A stretch of 64,000 bases of DNA from Massilia sp. IC2-278 (GTDB lineage: Bacteria > Pseudomonadota > Gammaproteobacteria > Burkholderiales > Burkholderiaceae_D). The stretch is taken from positions 62,001 through 126,000 of the forward strand of contig NZ_JAJFES010000014.1 of the NCBI RefSeq assembly GCF_020708045.1. The letters are read 5' to 3'. The translations under genes and the position numbers were made by a program. Below the pieces are notes generated by a model that saw only the letters and a list, made by a program, of their open reading frames with translations, ran no database searches and had not been told where the DNA came from. Of the stretch, positions 15,692-24,116 are shown piece after piece; positions within the stretch are counted from its first letter, which is position 1; every line of letters starts with the position of its first letter.

Positions 15692-17106
15692 TGGCTTCTG
15701 CGATGGACAACTGGCGCCAGTCGCTGGCGCTGCGCGTGAGCGCCATGTTCACGCTGGTGGTGGCGCTGGCCGCTGCCGGCCTGGGCACCTACCTGTACCG
15801 CGCCTTTGTGCATGAAATCGAGCGGCGCGACGATATCCAGCTGCTCGGCAAGCTGCGCCAGGTGCAGATGCTGCTTGGCCGTCCCGGCGCGGCCGAGCTG
15901 CTGCGCGCCCAGCCGGATTATTTCCGCGACACGATGAGCGGCCAGGAAAATTCGCTGGTGCGCATCCTGGCGCCCGACGGCACGCCGCTGGCCGACATCA
16001 ACGCCCTGCACGAAACTTATCCGCTGCCGCCCGTGGCCGGCGCGGCGCCCGGACGCGATGCGATCCGCAGCTGGACCGCGAGCAATGGCGCACCCGGCAG
16101 GGTGGTGGCCGGCAGCGCACGCCTGGACAATCGCCAGGTGAACATTGTCGTTGCCCGCGCCTATGCCGAGCGCAGCGCCATGTTCGCCGGCTACCGGCGC
16201 CAGATCGCCGGCGCGGCCCTGGTCAGCGCGCTGGCTGCCGCATTGCTGGCCGCCCTGTTGCTGCGGCGCGGGTTGCGGCCCTTGCGCAGCGTGGCCGAGC
16301 ATGCCGCGCTGGTGCGGCCCGGCACCCTGGCCGGGCGCCTGGCGGTCGAGGGCGCGCCGTCCGAATTGCTGCCGCTGATTCATGCCCTGAACGACATGCT
16401 GGCCCGCCTGCAGGAAGCGTATGCGCGCCTGTCCGGTTTCTCCGCCGACCTGGCGCACGAATTCCGCACGCCGGTGGCGAACCTGCTCGGGCAAAGCCAG
16501 GTGATGCTGGCGCAGCCGCGCAGCACCGGCGAGTACGAGGACTTGATCGCGTCGAACATCGAGGAGCTGGAAAGGCTGGCGCGCATGATCGAGAGCATGC
16601 TGTTCCTGGCGCGCGCCGGGCAGGAAGAGGTGGTGCTGGTGCGCCAGCCGCTGGCGGCGCTGGGTGAACTGGACAAGGTGGCCGGTTTCTTCGAAGGCAT
16701 GGCCGAAGAGCGCGGCCTGGTGTTCGCCTGCTCCGGCGACGCCGCCCTCACCGTGGAGGCCGATGCCGCGCTGTTGCGGCGAGCCCTGGCCAACCTGATG
16801 TCGAATGCGGTACGCCATGCCGACGCGGGCAGCACGATTGCCCTGGCTGCCAGCCGGCGCGGGGCCTGTGTCGAACTGAGCGTCAGCAACCACGGCGCGC
16901 CGGTCGCATCCTCGCACCTGGCGCACTTGTTCGAGCGCTTTTACCGCGCCGACCCGGCCCGCAGCGAGGCCGAGGGATCGACTGGCCTCGGGCTGGCTAT
17001 CGTCGGCGCCATCATGGACCTGCACGGCGGCCAGGCAAGCGTCCACGCGGACGGCGGCCGCATCACCTTCACGCTCGTGTTTTCAGCTGAATCAGCAGCT
17101 GTCTGA
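15688..17106 (+). CDS. sensor histidine kinase (heavy-metal sensor type)
   Basis: A 472-residue inner-membrane kinase with a first transmembrane helix near residues 17-38, a periplasmic domain, a second helix near 175-200, a linker, and the catalytic core: H-box FSADLAHEFRTPVANLL, N-box NLMSNAVRHA and G-box STGLGLAIV. It pairs with the response regulator upstream, with an ATGA overlap at ATG 15688; the frame extends farther upstream but without support. HbpS-like protein divergent from this operon may be a partner. Confidence 0.92.
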   Translation: MMASAMDNWRQSLALRVSAMFTLVVALAAAGLGTYLYRAFVHEIERRDDIQLLGKLRQVQMLLGRPGAAELLRAQPDYFRDTMSGQENSLVRILAPDGTPLADINALHETYPLPPVAGAAPGRDAIRSWTASNGAPGRVVAGSARLDNRQVNIVVARAYAERSAMFAGYRRQIAGAALVSALAAALLAALLLRRGLRPLRSVAEHAALVRPGTLAGRLAVEGAPSELLPLIHALNDMLARLQEAYARLSGFSADLAHEFRTPVANLLGQSQVMLAQPRSTGEYEDLIASNIEELERLARMIESMLFLARAGQEEVVLVRQPLAALGELDKVAGFFEGMAEERGLVFACSGDAALTVEADAALLRRALANLMSNAVRHADAGSTIALAASRRGACVELSVSNHGAPVASSHLAHLFERFYRADPARSEAEGSTGLGLAIVGAIMDLHGGQASVHADGGRITFTLVFSAESAAV

Positions 17107-17154
17107 GTAGCCCCCTGAGTCCGCCGCGAGCCCATGCAGGGCCGCGTATATTGG

Positions 17155-17171
17155 TGTCAGATTTTTCGACA
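17155..17171. promoter_or_regulatory. orphan copy of the PEP-CTERM upstream motif
   Basis: TGTCAGATTTTTCGACA differs by one base from TGTAAGATTTTTCGACA at 18132-18148, which lies upstream of the PEP-CTERM gene. This copy sits between the kinase stop and the shared terminator, with no sigma-54 promoter recognised on either side. Confidence 0.4.
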
Positions 17172-17200
17172 AACGCCGATGCCGGCCCCGATTACCCATG

Positions 17201-17235
17201 AAAAAAGAGCGCCGCAAGGGCGCTCTTTCTTTTTG
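17201..17235. terminator. bidirectional terminator between kinase and PEP-CTERM gene
   Basis: AAAGAGCGCC (17204-17213) pairs with GGCGCTCTTT (17219-17228) around a 5-base loop, with A6 on the left and T-rich sequence on the right. It can stop the rightward kinase operon and the leftward PEP-CTERM gene. Confidence 0.85.
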
Positions 17236-17257
17236 CATCCGGCAGGCGCCGGAGGGA

Positions 17258-17998
17258 TTACTTGCGGCGGCGTGCAGCTGCCAGGCCCATCAGGCCCAGG
17301 CCCAGGGTCAGCAGCGTGGCCGGCTCAGGCACTTCCGACGGCAGGGTCGGGTTGGTCGGGTTGCCCGGCAGCTCGACCGGCGGGACCGGCAGGGTGACGA
17401 CTGGCGGCTCGGTCGGCACGTCGACCGGCGGGTTCGGTTCGGTCGGCTGGGTCGGTTCCGTCGGGTTGGTCGGCTCGGTCGGGTTCGTCGGCTGAGTCGG
17501 CTCGGTCGGGGTGGTCGGGGTGGTCGGATTCGTCGGGTTCGTCGGCTGGGTTGGCTCGACCGGCACGGTCGGCTTGGTCGGCACGCGCTTGATGTCCAGC
17601 AGGATCTTCTTCAGCCACACGTCCTGGTCCAGGCAGAAGATGTAGTAGGCCGGGGTGCAGCCCAGCGAGATCGACAGGTCCAGCTTGTTATCGCCCAGCA
17701 GCGATGGCAGCACGTTGAAGCTGTAGGTCGTGTAGTCGCTGCCGACGTTGTAGATGGTGCCGGCCAGGACACCGTCGAGCTTGACCGAGATGGTTTCCTT
17801 GGTGGTCCAGGTGTTGTTGGTGACGTCGGCAAAGGTCAGGAACAGCTTGGCGGATTCGATCTCGGTGCCCGGCTTGCTGTCGATCTTCAGGGTGGTGTTG
17901 TAAGGATCGTTCGTGGTCAGGTAGGCCGGCAGGTAGGTCGCCTGGGCAGTGGAAGCAAAGCCAAGGGCGAGGGCGGCGGTAGCGATGATCTTTTTCAT
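17258..17998 (-). CDS. PEP-CTERM sorting-domain protein with Pro/Thr repeats
   Basis: A 246-residue exported protein. It has a signal peptide (MKKIIATAALALGFASTAQA), a beta-rich domain with a CTPAYYIFC pair (about 25-145), a long PTxPT-type repeat rich in Pro, Thr, Asn, Glu and Gln (about 150-215), and the C-terminal VPEPATLLTLGLGLMG helix followed by ARRRK. This tripartite tail is the signal processed by exosortase in exopolysaccharide-producing bacteria. The Thr-rich linker is a plausible glycosylation region. ATG 17998 is preferred over an upstream start. A sigma-54 promoter is predicted. No exosortase gene is in the window. Confidence 0.9.
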   Translation of the reverse strand: MKKIIATAALALGFASTAQATYLPAYLTTNDPYNTTLKIDSKPGTEIESAKLFLTFADVTNNTWTTKETISVKLDGVLAGTIYNVGSDYTTYSFNVLPSLLGDNKLDLSISLGCTPAYYIFCLDQDVWLKKILLDIKRVPTKPTVPVEPTQPTNPTNPTTPTTPTEPTQPTNPTEPTNPTEPTQPTEPNPPVDVPTEPPVVTLPVPPVELPGNPTNPTLPSEVPEPATLLTLGLGLMGLAAARRRK

Positions 17999-18051
17999 GG
18001 TCTGGGTTCTCGTCAGGTTGAATTCGGTTGGAAACACTATGCTTTCATAGA

Positions 18052-18068
18052 AAGCAATTAGTGTGCCT
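18052..18068 (-). promoter_or_regulatory. predicted sigma-54 promoter of the PEP-CTERM gene
   Basis: On the minus strand AGGCACACTAATTGCTT carries GG at -24 (18067-18066) and GC at -12 (18055-18054), separated by exactly 10 bp, and keeps GGCAC and TTGC of the RpoN consensus. It would give a leader of about 45 bases before ATG 17998. Control of PEP-CTERM genes by RpoN with the PrsK-PrsR pair has been described in related bacteria. Confidence 0.65.
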
Positions 18069-18131
18069 GAAAGGAAATATTCATTTCTTTCAAGAACTTA
18101 TGTGAGAAAGATCAAATCGGACGAGCTCAGC

Positions 18132-18148
18132 TGTAAGATTTTTCGACA
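18132..18148 (-). promoter_or_regulatory. putative activator-binding motif for the PEP-CTERM gene
   Basis: TGTAAGATTTTTCGACA lies about 65 bp upstream of the -24 element, a normal enhancer distance. It resembles the TGTAA...CGACA-type element I recall for PEP-CTERM genes, likely a PrsR site, but that identity is from memory and not checked. A one-mismatch copy is at 17155-17171. Confidence 0.5.
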
Positions 18149-18369
18149 ACCCGGCCGTACAAACCTGGCCGGACGGGCGCTGCCGGATCGTGTTGGCACC
18201 GATCTTCGGTTAACGTTAAGCTTTTGCTATGGAAATTGTGTTTTACTAGCAGATCGGCGCTGCCTGCGCGCGCAAAGCGCACGGTGTTTGATCTGGATTA
18301 ACGGCCACTCGCGCCCGGACCAGATTGCTCGTATGATGGTCTTCGTGCGCTCACGACAAGGTAGACACC

Positions 18370-19128
18370 ATGCGCCCCATCGTTATCGTTCCAGCATGCA
18401 CGCGTGACTTCGGCGAACACCCGTATCACGCTGCCCAGCACAAGTATTGCGACGCCGTCGTCCTGGGAGCCGATTGCGCTCCCATGATCCTGCCCTCGCT
18501 CGGGCCGGCACTCGACCTGGAAACCATGCTGCAACTGTGCGACGGAATCATGCTCACCGGTTCGGCCTCCAATGTGCACCCCAGCTATTACTCCGAGGAT
18601 GTGCTCGACCCCTCGCTGCCACAAGACCCGGCGCGCGACGAAACCACGCTGCCGCTGATCCGGGCGGCTGTGGGGCGGGGCATTCCGATCATCGCGATCT
18701 GCCGCGGTTTCCAGGAGATGAACGTGGCCCTTGGCGGCAGCCTGCACCAGGCGGTGCAAACCGTGCCCGGCAAGTTCGACCACCGCGAAAACGCCGAACT
18801 CGGCATGGACGAACAGTACGGCGATGCCCATAAAGTCAGCATCGTGCCGGGCGGCTTCCTGCACGGCGTGCTCGGCGCCGACGAAATTCCCGTCAATTCC
18901 CTGCACGGGCAGGGCGTCAATGAACTGGCGCCCGGCCTGGTGGTCGAAGCCACCGCCGAGGACGGACTGGTCGAAGCATTCTCGGTCGGCGCCGCGCCCG
19001 GCTTCACGCTGGCGGTGCAGTGGCACCCGGAATGGCGCATCACCCACAATCCGTATTCCATGAAGATGTTCGGCGCCTTCGGCCAGGCTTGCCGCGACTA
19101 CCGCGCCAGGAAACAGGGACGCCTATGA
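18370..19128 (+). CDS. puuD: gamma-glutamyl-gamma-aminobutyrate hydrolase
   Basis: A 252-residue class I glutamine-amidotransferase-like hydrolase (peptidase C26) that releases GABA from gamma-Glu-GABA in the Puu putrescine pathway. The nucleophile is C111 (AICRGFQEMNVALGG), the histidine is in AVQWHPEW, and GIMLTGSASNVHPSYY matches the PuuD substrate loop. First gene of the rightward polyamine group; puuA follows after 116 bp. Confidence 0.92.
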   Translation: MRPIVIVPACTRDFGEHPYHAAQHKYCDAVVLGADCAPMILPSLGPALDLETMLQLCDGIMLTGSASNVHPSYYSEDVLDPSLPQDPARDETTLPLIRAAVGRGIPIIAICRGFQEMNVALGGSLHQAVQTVPGKFDHRENAELGMDEQYGDAHKVSIVPGGFLHGVLGADEIPVNSLHGQGVNELAPGLVVEATAEDGLVEAFSVGAAPGFTLAVQWHPEWRITHNPYSMKMFGAFGQACRDYRARKQGRL

Positions 19129-19244
19129 CCGCCTGGGAAAAGTGGGCGGCGCGCGCCGTTCCCTAGCTTGCCTCGTTCTCTCCAGCACCTACGTGCCGGC
19201 GTGCCTTTGCGCGCCTGCGAATCGAAGCGAACAATGAGGCAAAC

Positions 19245-20615
19245 ATGGCAATCCGCGAGAATTTTAGCTACACCGACATGGACGACTGGCTCAATGCCAA
19301 GCGCGTCACTGAAATCGAATGCCTGGTCCCCGACCTGACCGGCGTTGCCCGTGGCAAGATCCTGCCGCGCGTGAAGTTCACCGAAGAGCGCGGCATGCGC
19401 CTGCCGGAAGCCGTGCTCGGCATGACCGTCACCGGCAATTCGCCGACCCACGACGCCGCCTATGACAAGGCGATTTCGTCCACCGACCGCGACATGATCC
19501 TGAAGGCCGATCCCACCACCATCACCATGGTGCCGTGGGCGGTCGACCCCACCGCCCAGGTGATCCACGACTGTTATTTTGCCAGCGGCGAGCTGGTCGA
19601 CTTCGCACCGCGCTCGGTGCTGCGCCGCGTGCTGAAACTCTACGAGAAAAAGGGCTGGAAGCCGCTGGTCGCGCCGGAACTCGAGTTCTATCTCACCGCC
19701 AAGAACATCGACCCCGACTTGCCATTGACGGCCCCGATCGGCCGCAGCGGACGCTCGGAAACCAGCCGCCAGGTCTACAGCATCGACGCCGTCAACGAGT
19801 TCGATCCGCTGTTCGAAGACATCTACGATTACTGCGACATGATGAACCTCGACGTCGACACCCTGATCCACGAGATCGGCGCCGGCCAGATGGAAATCAA
19901 TTTCCAGCACGGCGATCCGCTGGGCCTGGCCGACAAAGTGTTCTACTTCAAGCGCACCCTGCGCGAAGCGGCGCTGAAGCACGACATGTACGCCACCTTC
20001 ATGGCCAAGCCGATGGCGGGTGAGCCGGGCTCGGCCATGCACGTGCACCAGAGCGTGGTCGACGTGAACACCGGCCGCAACATCTTCAGCAATGAAGACG
20101 GTTCCGAATCGAAGCTGTTCCACCAATACATTGGCGGCCTGCAGCGCTACATGCCGTCGGCGATGGCGGTGGTGGCTCCCTATGTAAATTCCTACCGCCG
20201 CATCGTGCGCCATACGGCCGCGCCGATCAATCTGCAATGGGGCATCGACAACCGCACCGTCGGTTTCCGCGTGCCGGTGTCGGGCGCGCAAGACCGCCGC
20301 GTGGAAAACCGCATCATCGGCGCCGATGCCAACCCCTATCTTGCGCTGGCCGTGACCTTGGCTTGCGGCTACCTCGGCATGGTGGACGGCACCGAGCCGT
20401 CGCCGATCGTCGAGGGCAGCGCCTACAACATGCCGGTCGAGCTGCCGCAAGGCTTGCCGGAAGCCCTGAACCTGCTGCGCGGCGAAGCGGCGCTGCGCGA
20501 GGTGCTGGGCGAACGTTTCATCGACGTGTATTCGGCGATCAAGGAACTCGAGCACCAGGAGTTCATGACCGTCATCAGCCCATGGGAGCGCGAACACCTG
20601 CTGCTGCACGTCTAA
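19245..20615 (+). CDS. puuA: gamma-glutamylputrescine synthetase (glutamine synthetase family)
   Basis: A 456-residue ligase of the GlnA superfamily that joins glutamate to putrescine with ATP. It has the family's catalytic blocks: VAPELEFYL, GAGQMEINFQHGDPL, MAKPMAGEPGSAMHVHQS and ENRIIGADANPYLA. The short N-terminus and DLTGVARGKILPR are PuuA-like rather than those of true glutamine synthetase. A second homologue lies at 27003, about 7.8 kb downstream. Confidence 0.88.
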   Translation: MAIRENFSYTDMDDWLNAKRVTEIECLVPDLTGVARGKILPRVKFTEERGMRLPEAVLGMTVTGNSPTHDAAYDKAISSTDRDMILKADPTTITMVPWAVDPTAQVIHDCYFASGELVDFAPRSVLRRVLKLYEKKGWKPLVAPELEFYLTAKNIDPDLPLTAPIGRSGRSETSRQVYSIDAVNEFDPLFEDIYDYCDMMNLDVDTLIHEIGAGQMEINFQHGDPLGLADKVFYFKRTLREAALKHDMYATFMAKPMAGEPGSAMHVHQSVVDVNTGRNIFSNEDGSESKLFHQYIGGLQRYMPSAMAVVAPYVNSYRRIVRHTAAPINLQWGIDNRTVGFRVPVSGAQDRRVENRIIGADANPYLALAVTLACGYLGMVDGTEPSPIVEGSAYNMPVELPQGLPEALNLLRGEAALREVLGERFIDVYSAIKELEHQEFMTVISPWEREHLLLHV

Positions 20616-20655
20616 AAACCAAAACAGGGATTTTCAACAACAACGAGGTGCCATC

Positions 20656-22104
20656 ATGGCAACCGACGAAACGGCGGTGCTTGCCGCCAGCTTGAGCTCT
20701 GCACGCGTAGCGGACGTGGAAACCTTCGACACGCGCGCCATCCAGCAACGCGACGCGGCGCATTTCCTGCACCCGTTCACCGACCACGCGGCGCTGCGAA
20801 GTCGCGGCGCACGCGTGATCGTGCGCGGGCAGGGCGTGTACCTGTGGGATTCCGAAGGCAAGCAACTGATCGACGGCATGTCGGGCCTCTGGTGCGTGAA
20901 CGTAGGCTATGGCCGCACCTCGATTTCCCAGGCCGTGTACCGGCAGATGGAAACCCTGCCTTTCTATAACAGCTTCTTCAACACCACCAACGTGCCGGCC
21001 GTCGAGCTGGCCACCGAGCTGGTGGCGCTGGCGCCGCCGCAGTTCAGCCACGTGTTCTTTACCGGCTCGGGCTCGGAAGCGAACGATACCGTGGTGCGCA
21101 TGGTGCGCCGCTACTGGGACGTGATGGGCCAGCCCGCCCGCACTGTCATCATCAGCCGCCACAATGCCTACCACGGCAGCACCATGGCCGGGGCCTCGCT
21201 GGGCGGCATGGCCGGCATGCATGCGCAGGGCGGACTGCCGATTGCCGACATCGTGCACATCGGCCAGCCCAACTATGCCGAGAGCGGCCGCGGCATGAGC
21301 GAGCACGCCTTCGGGCTGCGCGCCGCCGGCTGGCTGGAAGAGCAGATCCTGGCCAGCGGGCCGGAACGGGTGGCCGCCTTCATCGGCGAGCCGGTGCAGG
21401 GCGCGGGCGGCGTCATCATTCCGCCGGAAACCTACTGGCCGGAAGTGCAGCGCATCTGCGACAAGTATGGCATTTTGCTGATCGCCGACGAGGTGATCTG
21501 CGGCTTCGGGCGCCTGGGCACGATGTTCGGCTCGGAACTGATGGGCATGCGGCCGGACCTGATCAGCTTTGCCAAGGGCGTGACCTCGGGCTACGTGCCG
21601 CTGGGTGGCGTGCTGGTGGGTAAGCGGGTGGCACAGGCGCTAATCGAGCGGGGTGGCGACTTCAACCATGGCTTCACCTATTCCGGCCACCCGGTGGCCT
21701 GCGCGGCGGCGCTGGAAAACCTGCGCATCCTGCGCGAGGAAAAACTGGTGGAAAAGGTGGCGCTGGAAACCGGGCCGCACCTGAAGGCGGCGTTTTCCGA
21801 GCTGGCCACGCATCCGCTGGTCGGGCATGCCGAGAGTTGCGGCATGGTGGCGGGGCTGAACCTGGTGCGGCGCAAGGGCAGCGGGCCACACGATTGCGAG
21901 CATTTTGCACGCGAGCTGGGAGTGGGGATGCTGTGCCGCGGGCACATGTTCGACAACGGGGTGATCATGCGCGCGGTCGGCGACCGGATGATCGTGGCGC
22001 CGCCGCTGGTGATGACAAAGGCCGAGATCGACGAGATGGCGGAGCGGATCTGGGATTGCCTGGATTTGACGCTGGCGGATGTGTACAACCGGGGCTGGAT
22101 CTAG
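20656..22104 (+). CDS. spuC: class III aminotransferase, putrescine-pyruvate type
   Basis: A 482-residue PLP enzyme of the omega-amino-acid:pyruvate family. The N-terminal HPFTDHAALRSRGARV, the FFTGSGSEANDTVVRM cofactor segment, the DEVICGFGRLG motif and the PLP lysine in ISFAKGVTSGYVPLGG are all present. SpuC-type enzymes transaminate putrescine to 4-aminobutyraldehyde, giving a second route beside glutamylation. It follows puuA by 40 bp and is probably in its operon. Exact amine specificity is inferred from context. Confidence 0.85.
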   Translation: MATDETAVLAASLSSARVADVETFDTRAIQQRDAAHFLHPFTDHAALRSRGARVIVRGQGVYLWDSEGKQLIDGMSGLWCVNVGYGRTSISQAVYRQMETLPFYNSFFNTTNVPAVELATELVALAPPQFSHVFFTGSGSEANDTVVRMVRRYWDVMGQPARTVIISRHNAYHGSTMAGASLGGMAGMHAQGGLPIADIVHIGQPNYAESGRGMSEHAFGLRAAGWLEEQILASGPERVAAFIGEPVQGAGGVIIPPETYWPEVQRICDKYGILLIADEVICGFGRLGTMFGSELMGMRPDLISFAKGVTSGYVPLGGVLVGKRVAQALIERGGDFNHGFTYSGHPVACAAALENLRILREEKLVEKVALETGPHLKAAFSELATHPLVGHAESCGMVAGLNLVRRKGSGPHDCEHFARELGVGMLCRGHMFDNGVIMRAVGDRMIVAPPLVMTKAEIDEMAERIWDCLDLTLADVYNRGWI

Positions 22105-22118
22105 CCTGGGAGCTTATC

Positions 22119-22295
22119 GTACGGTGGGCACGCCGTGCCCACGCGGTTACGTGCGTGTCCGTAGTCAGCTGCGGCGCGATATCGCCCGCAAAGCGTGCCT
22201 TGGATACAGGCCGTGCTCGGCGTTTCGAGCGACATTCGGCGGCCAACGAAAAAGGATACGTGCGTAACCGCGTGGGCACGGAGTGCCCACCCTAC
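22119..22295. repeat. palindromic repeat element, copy C
   Basis: The arms at 22119-22146 (GTACGGTGGGCAC...CCCACGCGG) and 22268-22295 (its near-perfect inverse) enclose about 120 bp. It lies between the convergent spuC and symporter genes. Outer and inner sequence near the right arm resembles copy B (GAGCGACA and CGTAACCGCG). Confidence 0.78.
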
Positions 22296-22307
22296 GTACT
22301 GCCTACC

Positions 22308-23768
22308 TCATGCGCCAGCCGCGATGGTCTTCGCCGGCTCCGTTCGGTTCTTCAGCACCTGCGGCGCCAGCGAACCCACGAACATGCCGACGAACGCCGC
22401 CAGCAGGCCGGCAAGCTGCCCCGGGAAATGCTCGCCCAGCGTCGAGATCTGCGGGAAGAAGGCTATCCACACCACCAGCCCGGCCGCGATCGAGAAGATC
22501 GCGCCCTGGGTCGTCGCCCGCTTCCAGTACAGGCCCATCACCAGCGGCACAAAGGCCGCCACCAGCGTCACCTGGTAGGCCGACGACACCAGCTCATAGA
22601 TCGAGGTGCCTTCCATCGCAATCGCATACACCAGCACCAGCGCCGCGAAGATCACGATGGTCACGCGCATCGCGAACAATTGCTGGCGGTCGCTCATGCC
22701 CGGGCGGATATTCTTCAGGATGTTCTCGGTAAAGCTGGTCGACGGCGCCAGCAGCGTGGCCGACGAGGTGCTCTTGATCGCCGACAGCAGGGCGCCGAAG
22801 AACAGGATCTGCATGATCAGCGGCATTTTCGTCATGACGAAGGTCGGCAGCAATTGCTGGTAATCGTTGCGCGCGATTTCCATGGCGTTACTGCCCATCA
22901 CCACCACCGCTGCGGCAACGATGAACATCGGCACGAAACCGAACAGGATGTAGCTGGCGCCGCCGATCACGGCGCCGGCGCGCGCGGTCGGCGCGTCCTT
23001 GGCCGACATGACGCGCTGGAACACGTCCTGCTGCGGGATGCTGCCGAACATCATGGTAATCGCCGCGCCGATGAAGAAGATGATGTCGTTGAAGGTCGGT
23101 TCCGGCAGCAGGCGCCACAGGTTGGCTTGCTGGGCCATGTCCAGCACCTTGTCGGCGCCGCCGGCCAGGTCCGCGGCGAAGAAGGCGATGATCGACATGC
23201 CGATCACCAGCACGATCATCTGGATGAAGTCGGTCAGCGCCACGGCCAGGAAGCCGCCCACCACCACGTAGATCAGCACGGCCAGGGTGCCGATCACCAT
23301 GCCGACGGCAGGCGCCATCGCGCCATTGGTCAGCACCGAGAACACCAGGCCGAGCGCCGTGATCTGGGCCGCGACCCAGCCGAGGTAGCTCAGGATGATG
23401 GCAACCGAGCAAAAGATCTCGATGCCCTTGCCGTAGCGCTGGCGGTAGTAGTCGCCGATGGTCAGCAAATTCAGTTTATACAGCTTGGTCGCGAAGAACA
23501 GGCCGACCAGGATCAGGCAGGTGCCGGCGCCGAAGGGGTCTTCGATGATGGCGTTCAGGCCGCCCTGCACGAACCTGGCCGGCACGCCCATCACGGTTTC
23601 GGCGCCGAACCAGGTGGCAAACGTCGTCGTAATGACCATGATCAAAGGCAGGCTGCGGCCGGCAACAGCGAAGTCGCTGGTATTCTTGATACGCGAGCCT
23701 GCCCACACGCCCAGCGCCAAGGTGCCCAGCAGGTAGATGACGACACAGGTAATCAGGGTGAAGTTCAT
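22308..23768 (-). CDS. sodium:solute symporter (SSS family)
   Basis: A 486-residue integral membrane transporter with about 13 hydrophobic helices, starting MNFTLITCVVIYLLGTLALGV and including the FATWFGAETVMG and GGFLAVALTDFIQ regions typical of SSS/SLC5 carriers. Its substrate cannot be told from sequence. Position inside the polyamine cluster, convergent with spuC, suggests an amine or amino acid such as a polyamine-derived product. ATG 23768. Confidence 0.85.
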   Translation of the reverse strand: MNFTLITCVVIYLLGTLALGVWAGSRIKNTSDFAVAGRSLPLIMVITTTFATWFGAETVMGVPARFVQGGLNAIIEDPFGAGTCLILVGLFFATKLYKLNLLTIGDYYRQRYGKGIEIFCSVAIILSYLGWVAAQITALGLVFSVLTNGAMAPAVGMVIGTLAVLIYVVVGGFLAVALTDFIQMIVLVIGMSIIAFFAADLAGGADKVLDMAQQANLWRLLPEPTFNDIIFFIGAAITMMFGSIPQQDVFQRVMSAKDAPTARAGAVIGGASYILFGFVPMFIVAAAVVVMGSNAMEIARNDYQQLLPTFVMTKMPLIMQILFFGALLSAIKSTSSATLLAPSTSFTENILKNIRPGMSDRQQLFAMRVTIVIFAALVLVYAIAMEGTSIYELVSSAYQVTLVAAFVPLVMGLYWKRATTQGAIFSIAAGLVVWIAFFPQISTLGEHFPGQLAGLLAAFVGMFVGSLAPQVLKNRTEPAKTIAAGA

Positions 23769-23921
23769 AGGGGAAGATCCCTTGGCAAGGGCAAGAAATT
23801 ATCAGGCGGAAAATCGGCGATTATAGCGGCAGAAAGTGCCAGGGAGATCACCCTGGCCTGGATTTTCGTGGATATCGAGTATGGTCGAATTAAATAGTTG
23901 TGTACGTGTCCAATTGTGATT

Positions 23922-24116
23922 ATGAAAAGCACAATGGCCCTAGGTCAGGTAGCCAGGTTGCTCGGCATTACAGTCAAGTCGCTGCAGCGCTGGGAGAGCG
24001 AGGGACTGCTCGCTCCAGTAGCGCGCACAGCCAGTAACTGGCATGGTTACACGGAAAGCCAGTTGCACACGGTATTGGAGAACGACCATGCTGCTGGCAC
24101 ATCGAATCAGGCTTGA
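23922..24116 (+). CDS. solo helix-turn-helix, truncated IS607-type TnpA
   Basis: Only 64 residues. MALGQVARLLGITVKSLQRW followed by ESEGLLAPVART is the MerR-like HTH that begins IS607-family serine recombinases. In those, a wing with Arg-Arg (NRR) and then the catalytic recombinase domain follow. Here the wing reads SNWHGYTESQL, and the protein ends 16 residues later, so the recombinase domain is missing and the Arg pair is lost. The end overlaps tnpB by 29 bases. It may be a remnant or a small DNA-binding partner retained with tnpB. ATG 23934 is an alternative start. Confidence 0.65.
   Translation: MKSTMALGQVARLLGITVKSLQRWESEGLLAPVARTASNWHGYTESQLHTVLENDHAAGTSNQA

Larger units (their letters stand above)
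17999..18369. other. 371-bp divergent regulatory region, PEP-CTERM gene and puuD
   Basis: Leftward it holds a predicted sigma-54 promoter (18052-18068) and an activator-like motif (18132-18148). Rightward it must hold the puuD promoter; a TTGGCAC at about 18194 lacks a proper -12 element, and no sigma-70 match stands out. Confidence 0.6.

Noticed and set aside
17440..17600. CRISPR-like short repeats
   Set aside because: The repeats code for PTxPT units of the PEP-CTERM protein, with no constant-length repeats or unique spacers and no cas genes.
18190..18210. A rightward sigma-54 promoter for puuD (TTGGCAC at about 18194)
   Set aside because: The -12 part reads TTCGG, not TTGC, and the invariant GC is replaced.
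21837..23897. A 686-codon rightward frame across spuC and the symporter
   Set aside because: It is antisense to the symporter and out of frame with spuC, His/Gln/Arg-rich throughout, and without a ribosome site or motif.
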